Below, one piece after another: positions 7,782-16,059 of a stretch of DNA of 64,000 nt; positions within the stretch are counted from its first letter, which is position 1, and each line of letters starts with the position of its first letter. Source of the DNA: Streptomyces sp. ST2-7A (GTDB taxonomy: Bacteria; Actinomycetota; Actinomycetes; Streptomycetales; Streptomycetaceae); assembly GCF_021390475.1 (NCBI RefSeq), contig NZ_JAJUWS010000009.1, forward strand, positions 1 to 64,000. The letters are read 5' to 3'. The translations under genes were made by a program, and so were the position numbers. The notes beneath the pieces were generated by a model. That model worked only from the letters and a program-made list of their open reading frames with translations. It had not been told where the DNA came from and did not search any database.

Positions 7782-8128
7782 GTGACGAAGCCGGTGAGCT
7801 CATCGCGGAGGGGAGCCGCTGTCGCGAGGTGGATGGCGTCGAGCGTGCCCAACTTCTGCACCTCGTGGCCGGCGGCCCGAACCAGGGTCTCGTCGTCGAT
7901 CGCGATCTGATCCACCCCCACCAGGGTGTTGCCCACCAGGAAGGGCACCCGCTGCCGATCCATGCCGGCTCGGCGGAAGGTTCGTGCGATCTCCACTCCG
8001 GCCAATTGGGAGGTCGCCAGGCGCGCGTCCGGCCCGAGCGCTTCCCGCCAATGGCGCAGGACCTTCGTTTCGGCTTCCCGCCGCACCGGCTTCAGCGGCG
8101 CGCCCGCGTCCATGTAGTACGGGCTCAC
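7616..8128 (-). CDS. VapC-like PIN-domain toxin with altered C-terminus
   Basis: A PIN-domain ribonuclease of type II toxin-antitoxin systems. The acidic active-site positions can be seen at SPYYMDAGAPLK, VEIARTF, LGTLDAIHLATA and FVTYDRELIKA. The GTG start at 8128 overlaps the TGA of the antitoxin-like gene by four bases (GTGA), the usual TA arrangement. The family normally ends shortly after GLPHLAPPE (about residue 135). Here the frame continues 35 residues into sequence antisense to the coiled-coil remnant, so the original stop was lost by recombination. Whether the toxin is active is unclear. Confidence 0.75.
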   Translation of the reverse strand: MSPYYMDAGAPLKPVRREAETKVLRHWREALGPDARLATSQLAGVEIARTFRRAGMDRQRVPFLVGNTLVGVDQIAIDDETLVRAAGHEVQKLGTLDAIHLATAAPLRDELTGFVTYDRELIKAVLDIGLPHLAPPEPTPDRRTRERPVAGSSRAMTARWAACSATASAA

Positions 8129-8295
8129 CGCGTGCGCCCCTCGTCCCGCTCCGCGACCAGGAGTTCGGAGAGGGAGGGGAGTCCGGTCAGGTCGTCGATC
8201 AATTCGGGCATCGCGCCCGGGTCGACCGCGCGGCGGACCCGGTCCGTGGCGACGAGTCGGTCGAGTGCGGAGGTGGGTTCATTCACGGGGGACAT
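8125..8295 (-). CDS. Short antitoxin-like protein paired with VapC
   Basis: A 56-residue acidic peptide starting ATG 8295 and ending TGA 8127-8125, overlapping the toxin start. It has an N-terminal amphipathic helix (SALDRLVATDRVRRAV) and a C-terminal LPSLSELLVAERDEG segment, typical of the toxin-wrapping tails of small antitoxins. It is too short for a full AbrB/RHH DNA-binding domain plus tail, so autoregulation may be weak or the protein may be a truncated form. Confidence 0.65.
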   Translation of the reverse strand: MSPVNEPTSALDRLVATDRVRRAVDPGAMPELIDDLTGLPSLSELLVAERDEGRTR

Positions 8296-8753
8296 AAGGA
8301 GAGGCCTTCCCCGTTCGGGCGCGAGGGCCCCTGGCCACCGGGATCAGGGTGGGGGTGGGCCGGGATCGACCTTTGGGCCTGCCGAACGGGTGATGTGGCC
8401 TTCGTCTCTGTGGGGGCCGTTCGGGCTCGTGGCGATACCTCGCGCCCGGGAGGGCGCGTGGCCGCATCGAGCGAGGTCAGGGCGGTGTGGCGCCGGCGCG
8501 CGGGAGTAACGCTGAGATGCGCGTGAACCAATATCTGTGCCGGCGAAGTGAGAAATGGGTCCGGTGCGCGGGGAATATTCCTCACGTGACGGGCCGGCGG
8601 AATTCCGCGCATCCACACCGCCCCGCGGATCATGCTAGTGTCGATCCCAGTTGCAGTAGTGGTTGCCTGAAGGTTTTTCCGACGGGGTGATCATCACGGC
8701 GACCGAGGTTCACGAGGTGTGGGCTTCGAGCACCGTCCTGAAGGAGATTCATC
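8296..8753 (+). promoter_or_regulatory. Promoter region and leader of the cold-shock gene
   Basis: This gene-free stretch separates the TA pair from the cold-shock gene. Its right third (from about 8630, catgctagtgtcgatc, then ttgcagtagtggttgc) is less GC-rich and probably holds the promoter and a roughly 100-base untranslated leader, as is usual for cold-shock mRNAs. The ribosome site is AAGGAG at 8740-8745. The left part has no recognisable gene; the arms ccgttcgg (8310-8317) and ccgaacgg (8383-8390) form only a loose inverted repeat. Confidence 0.4.
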
Positions 8754-8957
8754 ATGGCTTCTGGTACCGTTAAGTGGTTCAACTCGGAAAAGGGCTTCGG
8801 CTTCATCGAGCAGGATGGCGGCGGCCCCGACGTCTTCGCCCACTACTCGAACATCGCCGCCCAGGGCTTCCGTGAGCTGCTCGAGGGTCAGAAGGTTACC
8901 TTCGACATCGCGCAGGGCCAGAAGGGCCCGACGGCCGAGAACATCGTTCCGGCCTGA
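8754..8957 (+). CDS. Cold-shock protein (CspA family)
   Basis: A 67-residue single cold-shock domain RNA/DNA chaperone. Both RNA-binding motifs are present: KGFGFIEQ (RNP1) and DVFAHYSNI (RNP2). It begins with the typical [11 protein letters not shown]. It melts RNA secondary structure and is often induced at low temperature or in early growth. AAGGAG lies eight bases upstream of the ATG and a 15-bp terminator follows. A DEAD-box RNA helicase gene lies 250 bases downstream, a conserved Streptomyces pairing that suggests joint work on RNA unfolding. Confidence 0.97.
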   Translation: MASGTVKWFNSEKGFGFIEQDGGGPDVFAHYSNIAAQGFRELLEGQKVTFDIAQGQKGPTAENIVPA

Positions 8958-8976
8958 CGCTTACGCACACTTCGCA

Positions 8977-9010
8977 GCCGGGACCCGCACCTCGGGGTGC
9001 GGGTCCCGGC
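8977..9010 (+). terminator. Rho-independent terminator of the cold-shock gene
   Basis: Perfect 15-bp stem gccgggacccgcacc / ggtgcgggtcccggc with a four-base loop, followed at 9016 by a run of five Ts. It separates csp transcription from the helicase gene. Confidence 0.9.
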
Positions 9011-9210
9011 TCGCGGTTTTTCCGGGATCCCGGAGTCCCGACGGGGAAACCCCCGTCCAATATCCGACGCCCCCGTTTCGAGGGGGCGGGCTCGACCGGC
9101 TTCGCATGGAAGTTCCGGTCCCATCATCCCCGGCTCGTTCTTGCGATTCTCTGCGCCGCTCGTGTGCTGCGGGAATTCCTTGTTACGCGCCGCGTCAAGG
9201 AAGGTTTCGC

Positions 9211-10722
9211 ATGAACCGTACACGCACGCCTGATCGTTCCGGCCGCCCGCGCACCGGAGGCTCGAACTTCGGCAGGACCGGCGGCCGATTCGGAGACGAG
9301 GCCGCCGGCCGCTCGCATTCCTCCCGCCCTTCGCGCCGTTCCGGTTTCCAGGGCTCCGCCCCCCGGCAGGCGCCCCGGGGCGAGTTCGCTGCTCCGAAGA
9401 CGATCACGCCGGCTCTGCCTCCCGTGGAGGCCTTCGCCGATCTCGACATGCCGGCGCCGTTGCTGAAGGCGCTCACCGGAGAGGGTGTGACCGTCCCCTT
9501 CCCGATCCAGGCGGCGACGCTCCCCAACTCCCTGGCCGGTCGGGACGTTCTCGGCCGCGGACGCACCGGTTCGGGCAAGACCCTCGCCTTCGGCCTCGCG
9601 CTGCTGGCCCGCACGACCGGCCGCCGCGCCGAGCCGCGCCGGCCGCTCGCCCTGGTCCTGGTGCCCACCCGTGAGCTCGCCCAGCAGGTCACCGACGCGC
9701 TCGCCCCGTACGCCCGCGCCCTCCACCTGCGGTTGACCACCGTCGTCGGCGGGATGTCGATCGGTCGGCAGGCGAACGCGCTGCGCTCGGGCGCCGAGGT
9801 GGTCGTCGCCACGCCGGGACGCCTCAAGGACCTCATCGACCGGGGCGACTGCCGGCTGGACGATGTCGCCATCACCGTCCTGGACGAGGCCGACCAGATG
9901 ACGGACATGGGCTTCATGCCGCAGGTCACCGCCCTGCTGGACCGGGTGCGTCCCGACGGGCAGCGGATGCTCTTCTCGGCGACCCTCGACCGCAACGTCG
10001 ACCTCCTGGTCCGCCGCTACCTGAGCGACCCGGTGGTCCACTCCGTCGACCCGTCGGCGGGCGCGGTCACCACGATGGAGCACCACCTGCTCCACGTCGA
10101 CGAGGCGGACAAGCACCGGACCACCACCGAGATCGCCGCGCGCGACGGCCGGGTGATCATGTTCCTGGACACCAAGCGCGCGGTGGACCGGCTGACCAAG
10201 CACCTGCTGAGCAGCGGTGTCCGGGCGGCCGCGCTGCACGGCGGCAGGACCCAGCCGCAGCGCACCCGGACCCTCGACGGGTTCAAGAACGGGCACGTGA
10301 CGGTGCTGGTGGCCACGAACGTCGCGGCTCGCGGCATCCACGTCGACAACCTCGATCTGGTCGTCAACGTGGATCCGCCCGCCGACCACAAGGACTACCT
10401 CCACCGGGGCGGGCGCACCGCCCGCGCCGGCGAGTCCGGCAGCGTCGTCACCCTGGTGACGCCGAACCAGCGCCGTGAGATGACCCGGCTGATGACGGCT
10501 GCCGGTATCACCCCGCAGGTCACCCGGGTGCGCTCGGGCGAGGCGGAGCTGACCCGGATCACGGGCGCCCAGACCCCCTCCGGGGTGCCGATCGTCATCC
10601 CGACCCCGGCCGCGCAGCGGCCCGGTGGGGCGGGTGCCCCGGGCTCCCGGGGCGGTCGGGGTCGCCCCGCCGGCAGGGGCGCGCGGCGTGGCTCCGGTTC
10701 CGGTTACGGGGCACGGCGGTAA
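9211..10722 (+). CDS. DEAD-box ATP-dependent RNA helicase
   Basis: A 503-residue DEAD-box helicase. A disordered Arg/Gly/Ser-rich N-terminus (1-75) precedes the two RecA domains. Motifs in order: Q motif (VPFPIQAATLP), Walker A (GRTGSGKT), PTRELAQQV, TPGRL, VLDEADQM, SAT, VLVATNVAARGIHVDNLD and HRGGRTARAG. The C-terminal tail is rich in RG and RGG-like repeats, probably for RNA binding. ATG 9211 follows AAGGAAGG; longer frames run back into the csp gene and are rejected. It likely resolves mRNA and rRNA structure in the cold. The 200-base leader between the csp terminator and this start has its own possible regulatory role. Confidence 0.95.
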   Translation: MNRTRTPDRSGRPRTGGSNFGRTGGRFGDEAAGRSHSSRPSRRSGFQGSAPRQAPRGEFAAPKTITPALPPVEAFADLDMPAPLLKALTGEGVTVPFPIQAATLPNSLAGRDVLGRGRTGSGKTLAFGLALLARTTGRRAEPRRPLALVLVPTRELAQQVTDALAPYARALHLRLTTVVGGMSIGRQANALRSGAEVVVATPGRLKDLIDRGDCRLDDVAITVLDEADQMTDMGFMPQVTALLDRVRPDGQRMLFSATLDRNVDLLVRRYLSDPVVHSVDPSAGAVTTMEHHLLHVDEADKHRTTTEIAARDGRVIMFLDTKRAVDRLTKHLLSSGVRAAALHGGRTQPQRTRTLDGFKNGHVTVLVATNVAARGIHVDNLDLVVNVDPPADHKDYLHRGGRTARAGESGSVVTLVTPNQRREMTRLMTAAGITPQVTRVRSGEAELTRITGAQTPSGVPIVIPTPAAQRPGGAGAPGSRGGRGRPAGRGARRGSGSGYGARR

Positions 10723-10857
10723 CGGGTCGGTGTCGCGACCCCGTCACCCGTCACCCGGTTGTCTCCGGTCTCTCCCGCCGGTCACCGGCATCCGACCGTC
10801 GATCGCCGGTCCCCCCCGCTTCCGCCGGCTCTTTTCCCTCTCTTCCTGTGAGGCATC

Positions 10858-11175
10858 ATGCGCTGTGTCATCGCCCGGTACCCGTTCGACCTGACCATGA
10901 ACGGCGTCCTGACATCCATGAAGAACGTCACGCCGGAGCCCATCACGGGTGAGTCCGTGACCATCGGTCGGCGCCGCTACCCGATCAAGCAGGTGGGTCA
11001 GGTGATCACTCGGCAGGATCGGCGGGACTTCAGCAGCGGCGAGGTGGTCCGGGCCATGACCCGTCTCGGCTTCACCTGTCACGACCTTCCCGGCACCGTG
11101 CCCGTCCCCACCACTCCGCTCGAGGCCGCCTCGCAGATGTTGGGTGCCCCGGCACCCTCTTCGCGGGAGGGCTGA
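10858..11175 (+). CDS. Conserved actinobacterial protein of unknown function
   Basis: A 105-residue protein starting MRCVIARYPFDLTMNGVLTS, with a central basic strand region (ESVTIGRRRYPIKQVGQVIT) and helix RDFSSGEVVRAMTRLGF. I recall similar proteins next to cold-shock and helicase genes in streptomycetes but know no function. The ribosome site is weak (tgtgaggc). A strong terminator follows at 11200. It lies 135 bases after the helicase gene and may be co-transcribed with it. Confidence 0.75.
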   Translation: MRCVIARYPFDLTMNGVLTSMKNVTPEPITGESVTIGRRRYPIKQVGQVITRQDRRDFSSGEVVRAMTRLGFTCHDLPGTVPVPTTPLEAASQMLGAPAPSSREG

Positions 11176-11199
11176 GCAGGGGCGGGAAACCGCCTTTCC

Positions 11200-11243
11200 A
11201 CAGCGGTGGGGCCGGAGACGGATGTCTCGGGCCCCACCGCTGT
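11200..11243 (+). terminator. Terminator after the 105-residue gene
   Basis: Stem of 14 bp (acagcggtggggcc / ggccccaccgctgt) with a 16-base loop, just 25 bases after the stop codon. Confidence 0.8.
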
Positions 11244-11762
11244 TCGTCGTTCACGGGCCGATCGGCCCGACCGGGGTGTCGGGGGTGGTGGGTCGCCGGG
11301 ACCGTTCCGACCGGTCCGCCGTCCCCGGCACGCTCACCACGGGACCGCGATACCTGTTCGCCCCGATGGGTGAAATCTATCTTTGCTGCGATAGACATTG
11401 GCGGATCGTGCGGCTAGGGTTTTCTTGTGGGAAGGGGTGGACGAAGCCTGGCGGAGGTGAAGCCGTCAGGTTCCGGAACCCGCTCCCGACCCGTGAACGG
11501 TTCCGAGAAAGAACGGAGGAGGAGACGCCATCAAGATCGCCCGGCCCGAGAACCCTTCGGCCCGGGTGCCACAGGACCGGGGATGGAAGGTGGTCCCACA
11601 TCGCGCAGCGACGATCCTCGTACACCCGTCCGTCCACCGGACGTGGTGACGAAAATGGAAGGTCGGCAGAGCTGTAAAGCCGACAGATGGTGTTGAGTTT
11701 CCTTCGGGGCCCCGGTGCCGTACGGCACGGGGCCCCTCGACACGTGGCACAACTGAGGTGAG
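11244..11762 (+). promoter_or_regulatory. Long structured leader / promoter region of the MerR-like gene
   Basis: About 520 bases without a convincing gene. An AT-richer promoter-like zone lies at 11365-11425 (gaaatctatctttgctgcg, then cggctagggttttcttg). Two RNA hairpins precede the next gene: gtcggc/gccgac near 11660-11685, and a long stem at 11706-11736 (ggggccccg-gtgccg / cggcac-ggggcccc, one bulged base) ending 26 bases before the ATG. The size and folding suggest a regulated 5' leader, possibly an attenuator; no known riboswitch class is recognised. Confidence 0.4.
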
Positions 11763-12110
11763 ATGACAGCAGACACCCCGATCGGCGACCGATTGGACGA
11801 CGACGACTACCCCGCGTACACGATGGGCCGGGCCGCGGAGATGCTCGGCACCACTCCCGGTTTCCTGCGCGCCATCGGTGAAGCCCGCTTGATCACCCCC
11901 CTCCGCTCCTCGGGTGGGCACCGCCGGTACTCCCGTTACCAGCTGAGGGTCGCCGCCCGGGCCCGGGAGCTCGTGGACAGGGGCACCCCGATCGACGCCG
12001 CCTGCCGCATCATCATCCTCGAGGATCAGCTCGAGGAGGCTCGGCGCATCAATGAGGAGTACCGACGTGCCACGACCGGGTCCGACGCCCGTGTCGGCAG
12101 CCACGTCTGA
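11763..12110 (+). CDS. MerR-type HTH regulator
   Basis: A 115-residue protein with a winged helix-turn-helix near residues 18-50 (YTMGRAAEMLGTTPGFLRAI, then SGGHRRYSRYQL) and an alpha-helical tail (ACRIIILEDQLEEARRINEE) that should form the antiparallel coiled-coil dimer of the MerR family. No cysteine or ligand-binding domain is present, so it is a minimal, BldC/MerR-like DNA-binding protein. GAGGTG precedes the ATG. It has a long folded leader and may respond to the same cold/stress programme as its left neighbours. Confidence 0.85.
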   Translation: MTADTPIGDRLDDDDYPAYTMGRAAEMLGTTPGFLRAIGEARLITPLRSSGGHRRYSRYQLRVAARARELVDRGTPIDAACRIIILEDQLEEARRINEEYRRATTGSDARVGSHV

Positions 12111-12255
12111 GCGATGGCACCCGACCGCCGGGCACGGCCGTGTCGCCCCCCGGGGCCGGACACCGCGGTGCCGCGGTCGGGACACCGTCGGGAGGCGCCG
12201 TGCCGGTTCCGGACCGCCCGGGGGCGGCTCCGATCCCGTGGTGCGGTGACGGCTC

Positions 12256-13191
12256 TCAGCAGGAGAGGTTGCCGCCGGGGGTGGTGCCGAGGATCTGGGT
12301 GAAACGCTGGAAGGTGTTGATCCGGCTCTGCACCTGCCCCGGGTTGCCTCCGTTGCACTCGATGCTGCCGTTGATGCTGCGGATCGACTCGCCGAAGCCG
12401 GCGCCGCCGACGATGGCCTGGTGGCCGCTCATGTGGCCCGCGCCGGACTGGGTGTTCCAGAACCACAGGGCGGTGCGCCACGCGATGGCCGCGTCGGTCT
12501 CCACCAGGCGGGGGTTGTTGAGCAGGTCGATGCCGAGGGCGTCACCCGCGGCCTTGTAGTTGAAGTTCCAGCTCAGCTGGATCGGGCCCTTGCCGTAGTA
12601 GGCGTCGTGTCCGGCGGGGCAGCCGTAGGGTTGGCTCGTGTCGCAGTAGTGGGAGTAGTTGGCGGTGTTCTGCTCCACGATGTGGACCAGCCCACCGGTC
12701 TCGTGGCTGACGTTGGCCAGGAAGGCGGCGGCCTCGCGGCGCTGCACCTCGGTGCCACCGGTGGTGGTGAAGCCGGGGTAGGAGCCGAGCGCGGCCACCA
12801 GACCGCTGTAGGTGTAGAAGGAGTTCCGGTTCGGGAACATCTGGTTGAACTGGGCCTCGCTGACGACGAAGCCGCTCGGGCTCGGGGTGTTGCCGCCACC
12901 GCTGTTGCCGCCGCCGGTGTCGCAGGTGTGCGGGTGCCAGAACCAGTGGCTGATCACCGGGTCGTAGCCGGGGTTCTCGTGCTCGGCGCGGTAGTAGCTT
13001 CCGTTGTAGCGCACGATGCTGCCGGCCGGGTACCAGGTGCCGGCCTGCCAGTTCGTGGCCGTCTCGCAGGATGCGGAGGTGGTCGAGGGCGTCGTGGTGG
13101 AGGCCGAACTGACCGAGGGGCCGAACGCGACGGCGATTCCCGTCACGAGGGCCGCGGTCGTCAGCAGGGTCACGAAGCGTTTTTTGAGCAC
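12256..13191 (-). CDS. Secreted chitinase, family GH19 with N-terminal chitin-binding module
   Basis: A 311-residue exported enzyme that hydrolyses beta-1,4-GlcNAc bonds in chitin. Domains: signal peptide (KKRFVTLLTTAALVTGIAVA, cleavage after about residue 33), a CBM5/12-type module (about 45-90, NWQAGTWYPAGSIVRYNG), a GGGNSGGGN linker, then the GH19 lysozyme-like domain (about 110-311). The catalytic Glu is in NVSHETGGL, followed by IVEQNTAN and GKGPIQLSWNFNY. Six or more cysteines suggest disulfides. The GTG start at 13191 is supported by a nearby gagga and the signal peptide. A DasR operator 144 bases upstream indicates control by GlcNAc-6-phosphate. Confidence 0.95.
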   Translation of the reverse strand: MLKKRFVTLLTTAALVTGIAVAFGPSVSSASTTTPSTTSASCETATNWQAGTWYPAGSIVRYNGSYYRAEHENPGYDPVISHWFWHPHTCDTGGGNSGGGNTPSPSGFVVSEAQFNQMFPNRNSFYTYSGLVAALGSYPGFTTTGGTEVQRREAAAFLANVSHETGGLVHIVEQNTANYSHYCDTSQPYGCPAGHDAYYGKGPIQLSWNFNYKAAGDALGIDLLNNPRLVETDAAIAWRTALWFWNTQSGAGHMSGHQAIVGGAGFGESIRSINGSIECNGGNPGQVQSRINTFQRFTQILGTTPGGNLSC

Positions 13192-13334
13192 GCTGTCAGT
13201 CCTCGGAGTGTGGGGGAGGGCGCGCAACCCGGGGTGTACCGGGGCGCTGCCGTGTGGGGGTGGGCCCGGGCCGGGAACGAGGTCCCGCACGGGCGTGTTC
13301 CTCCACTGAAGCCGGCTGAAAGCCGCCGCGTCAA

Positions 13335-13344
13335 GGTCTAGACC
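13335..13344. promoter_or_regulatory. DasR-responsive element (dre) upstream of the chitinase
   Basis: The sequence aaGGTCTAGACCat contains the perfect palindrome ggtctagacc, matching the core of the DasR operator (AC-TGGTCTAGACCA-GT). DasR is the GntR regulator that represses chitin and GlcNAc use until amino-sugar phosphates bind it. The site lies on the chitinase promoter side. Confidence 0.8.
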
Positions 13345-13576
13345 ATGTTCCGGAACGGCTCTTCACAGGACGCCCCCACGCGCGCCCGGTGGCCACCACG
13401 GCCGTGCCCCGTCCAGGGCGTCGGCGAGCCCGGGCCCCCACCCGTAGCGAAGCGCCGAGGCGGCGAGATCCTGGAGGGCGTGGCAGCTCGGAGCGGTGCG
13501 TCCGACCGTCGTGACGCCGCGCCGCAGCACCCCCGGCTCCCCGGGCGTGCGCAGGGCCCACCCGGTGATCAGTCCC

Positions 13577-14052
13577 GGCAGGCGATCATCGCCGAACTCG
13601 ACCGGCGCTCCGCCGTCGCGGGGGAACGCTCCCGGATGGCCCGTGACCCGCACGACGTCATCGCCGGACACCTCTCCGTCATCGCCCATCCAGGCGGACG
13701 CGGCGCGTTCGCCGCGCGACGACCCCGGGGCGATGGAGAAGGTCATGGGCGGCATGAGGGAGAACAGCCTCGACCCGGCGGGTGATCTCGCGCTTCGCCG
13801 GGGCCGCGCCCCCGCCGCCGGGCCCGGTGAGGGAGCCGGCACGGCTCACCGAGCGGGAACGCGAGGTCTTCGACCGCCCCGGGGGAGGGGTTGTCGAACC
13901 GCCGGATCGCCCGCCGCCTGTACATCGGCGAGACGACGGTGAAGTCGCACGTCTCCAACATCCTCGCCGAGTTGGACCCGCGCTCCCGGGTGCAGGTCGC
14001 CGTCCTCGCCCGCGAACACGGGCCGGCCGCCGGGGGCGACGGCCCCCGGTGA
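13577..14052 (+). pseudogene. Decayed two-component system (histidine kinase and LuxR-type response regulator pieces)
   Basis: Three fragments in different frames. Near 13577-13700 lies a histidine-kinase dimerisation box (ERSRMARDPHDVIAGHLSVI; the normal form is R-x-A-R-E-L-H-D-V-V-A). At about 13829-13870 lies the start of a LuxR HTH (PARLTEREREVFD). From 13891 in another frame lies the rest of that HTH (SNRRIARRLYIGETTVKSHV) through to a TGA at 14050-14052. Kinase catalytic and receiver domains are missing, and the HTH is frameshifted between 13870 and 13890. The locus is therefore a deletion remnant of a NarL-type sensor/regulator pair. Confidence 0.7.
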
Positions 14053-14085
14053 GTCCGGGGCGGGGACCGTCGCGCGCCGGGGCGC

Positions 14086-16059
14086 TCACGCCGGGGCGGC
14101 CACCGCCGCCGGAACCTCCGATGTCCCCGACGCGGGCGCGATCGGCGCCACCGCGGCACGGCCGGCCCGCACCCCGTTGGCGATGACGAGGATCTCCGCG
14201 ACCTCGTGCACGGCCACGACGGCGGCCAACCCGAGAACCCCCATCAGGGAGAGGGGGACCAGCACCGCGACGATGCCCAGGGACAGGACGATGTTCTGGA
14301 GCATGATCCGCCGGGCCCGGCCGGCGTGGTGGAGGACGTGCGGCAGGTGCCGCAGATCCTCGCCCATCAGCGCCACGTCGGCGGTCTCGATGGCCACGTC
14401 GCTTCCCATCGCGCCCATCGCGATGCCCGGGTCGGCGGCGGCCAGGGCGGGGGCGTCGTTGACGCCGTCCCCGACCATCGCCACGGGCCCGGCCGCCCGC
14501 AGGCCGACGATGTGACGGGCCTTGTCCTCCGGGCGCAGCTCGGCGTGGACCTCGGTGATGCCCGCCCCGGCGGCGAGCGCGGACGCGGTGCGGTGGTTGT
14601 CCCCGGTGAGCATGACCACGTTCCGCCCCTCGGCGCGCAGCCGGGCGACCACCTCGGCGGCCTCCGGGCGCAACTCGTCGCGCACCGCGACGGCGCCGAC
14701 GACCCGACCGGCGTCCTCCACGAGCACCGCGGTGGCACCCGCCCGCTGCATGGCCTCCACCCGCGCGGCGAGGTCGCCGGGGTCGATCCAACCGGGCCGA
14801 CCCAGCCGGACCGGGCGGCCGTCCAGCCGCCCCGTCAACCCCGCGCCGGGGACGGCCTCCACGTCGGCCGCCGGTGACACGCCGTCCCCGGCGGCGGTCA
14901 GGATCGCCCGGGCCAGGGGGTGTTCGCTGCGGGCCTCCAGCGAGGCGGCGAGCGCGAGGACCTCCCCCTCGGAGACGCCGTCCACGGCCGCCGTCTCCAC
15001 CACGGCGGGTTGGTTGCGGGTCAGGGTGCCGGTCTTGTCCAGGGCCACGGTGCGCACCCGGCCGAGGGCCTCCAGGGCCGCGCCGCCCTTGATCAGCACA
15101 CCGAACCTGCCGGCCGCGCCGACCGCCGCCACCACGGTGACCGGTACGGAGATGGCGAGCGCGCACGGTGAGGCGGCCACGAGGACGACCAGGGCCCGCT
15201 CGATCCAGGTGGCCGGATCGCCGAGGAGGCTTCCCAGCAGCGCGATCAGGGCGGCGGCGACCATGATGCCGGGCACCATCGGGCGGGCGACGCGATCGGC
15301 CAGACGCTGCCCGGCGCCCTTGCGGGACTGCTCGGCCTCGACGATCCGCACGATTCGGGCCAGGGAGTTGTCCTCGGCCGTCGCCGTGACCTCGACCTCC
15401 AGCACGCCGGTGCCGTTGATCGACCCCGCGAACACCTCCGACCCGGGCCCGGCCTCCACCGGGACCGACTCGCCGGTGATCGCGGACAGGTCCAGCGCCG
15501 AGCGGCCCGAGCGGACCGTCCCGTCGGTGGCGAGGCGCTCTCCCGGCCTGACCACCATCGTGTCGCCGATCCCCAGTTCGCCCGGAGCCACGGTGACCCC
15601 GACGCCGTCCCGCAGCACGGTCGCCTCGTCCGGGACCAGGTTCAGCAAGGAGCGCAGGCCGCGCCGCGTCCGGGCCAGGGAGTAGGCCTCCAGGGCCTCG
15701 CTGATGGAGAAGAGGAAGGCCAGCATCGCGGCCTCGCGGATCTCCCCGAGGAGCACCGCCCCCACGGCGGCGATGGTCATCAGCGTGCCGACCCCGATAC
15801 CGCCCCGGAGGAGTCTCCGGAGCGCGGAGGGTATGAAGGTCGCGCCGGCCACCACCAGGGCGAGCGCGTACAGGGCCGTTTCGGTCGGCCCGGGAGCGTC
15901 GAGGCGGCCGGCGACCAGCCCGCCCACCAGCAGGGCGCCGGCCACGACGGCGGCCCGGAACTCCCCGACCTCCCACAGGCGCTCGGGCTCCCGGGCCCTT
16001 TCCGTCCCTGTCTTCCCGGCCTTCCCGGTCGGGGAGTCGCCGCAGCACGCGTCGCTCAT
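14086..16059 (-). CDS. P1B-type heavy-metal-translocating ATPase
   Basis: A 657-residue membrane pump. A short N-terminus with a Cys pair (SDACCGDS) precedes about eight TM helices. Functional motifs: TGES in the actuator domain, metal site SPC in TM6 (VAASPCALAISVP), phosphorylation site DKTGTLT, SEHPLA, and GDGVNDAPAL. TM8 has AVHEVAEILVIANG. An SPC instead of CPC motif occurs in P1B-4-like and CtpG-like pumps; the CmtR-like sensor next door points to Cd/Pb or a related divalent ion. ATG 16059 overlaps the TGA of the regulator gene (ATGA), so the two are translationally coupled. It exports toxic metal from the cytosol. Confidence 0.9.
   Translation of the reverse strand: MSDACCGDSPTGKAGKTGTERAREPERLWEVGEFRAAVVAGALLVGGLVAGRLDAPGPTETALYALALVVAGATFIPSALRRLLRGGIGVGTLMTIAAVGAVLLGEIREAAMLAFLFSISEALEAYSLARTRRGLRSLLNLVPDEATVLRDGVGVTVAPGELGIGDTMVVRPGERLATDGTVRSGRSALDLSAITGESVPVEAGPGSEVFAGSINGTGVLEVEVTATAEDNSLARIVRIVEAEQSRKGAGQRLADRVARPMVPGIMVAAALIALLGSLLGDPATWIERALVVLVAASPCALAISVPVTVVAAVGAAGRFGVLIKGGAALEALGRVRTVALDKTGTLTRNQPAVVETAAVDGVSEGEVLALAASLEARSEHPLARAILTAAGDGVSPAADVEAVPGAGLTGRLDGRPVRLGRPGWIDPGDLAARVEAMQRAGATAVLVEDAGRVVGAVAVRDELRPEAAEVVARLRAEGRNVVMLTGDNHRTASALAAGAGITEVHAELRPEDKARHIVGLRAAGPVAMVGDGVNDAPALAAADPGIAMGAMGSDVAIETADVALMGEDLRHLPHVLHHAGRARRIMLQNIVLSLGIVAVLVPLSLMGVLGLAAVVAVHEVAEILVIANGVRAGRAAVAPIAPASGTSEVPAAVAAPA

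Noticed and set aside
8310..8390. Inverted arms ccgttcgg / ccgaacgg as an IS end or operator
   Set aside because: Only 8 bp with a 65-base gap; no transposase or conserved context.
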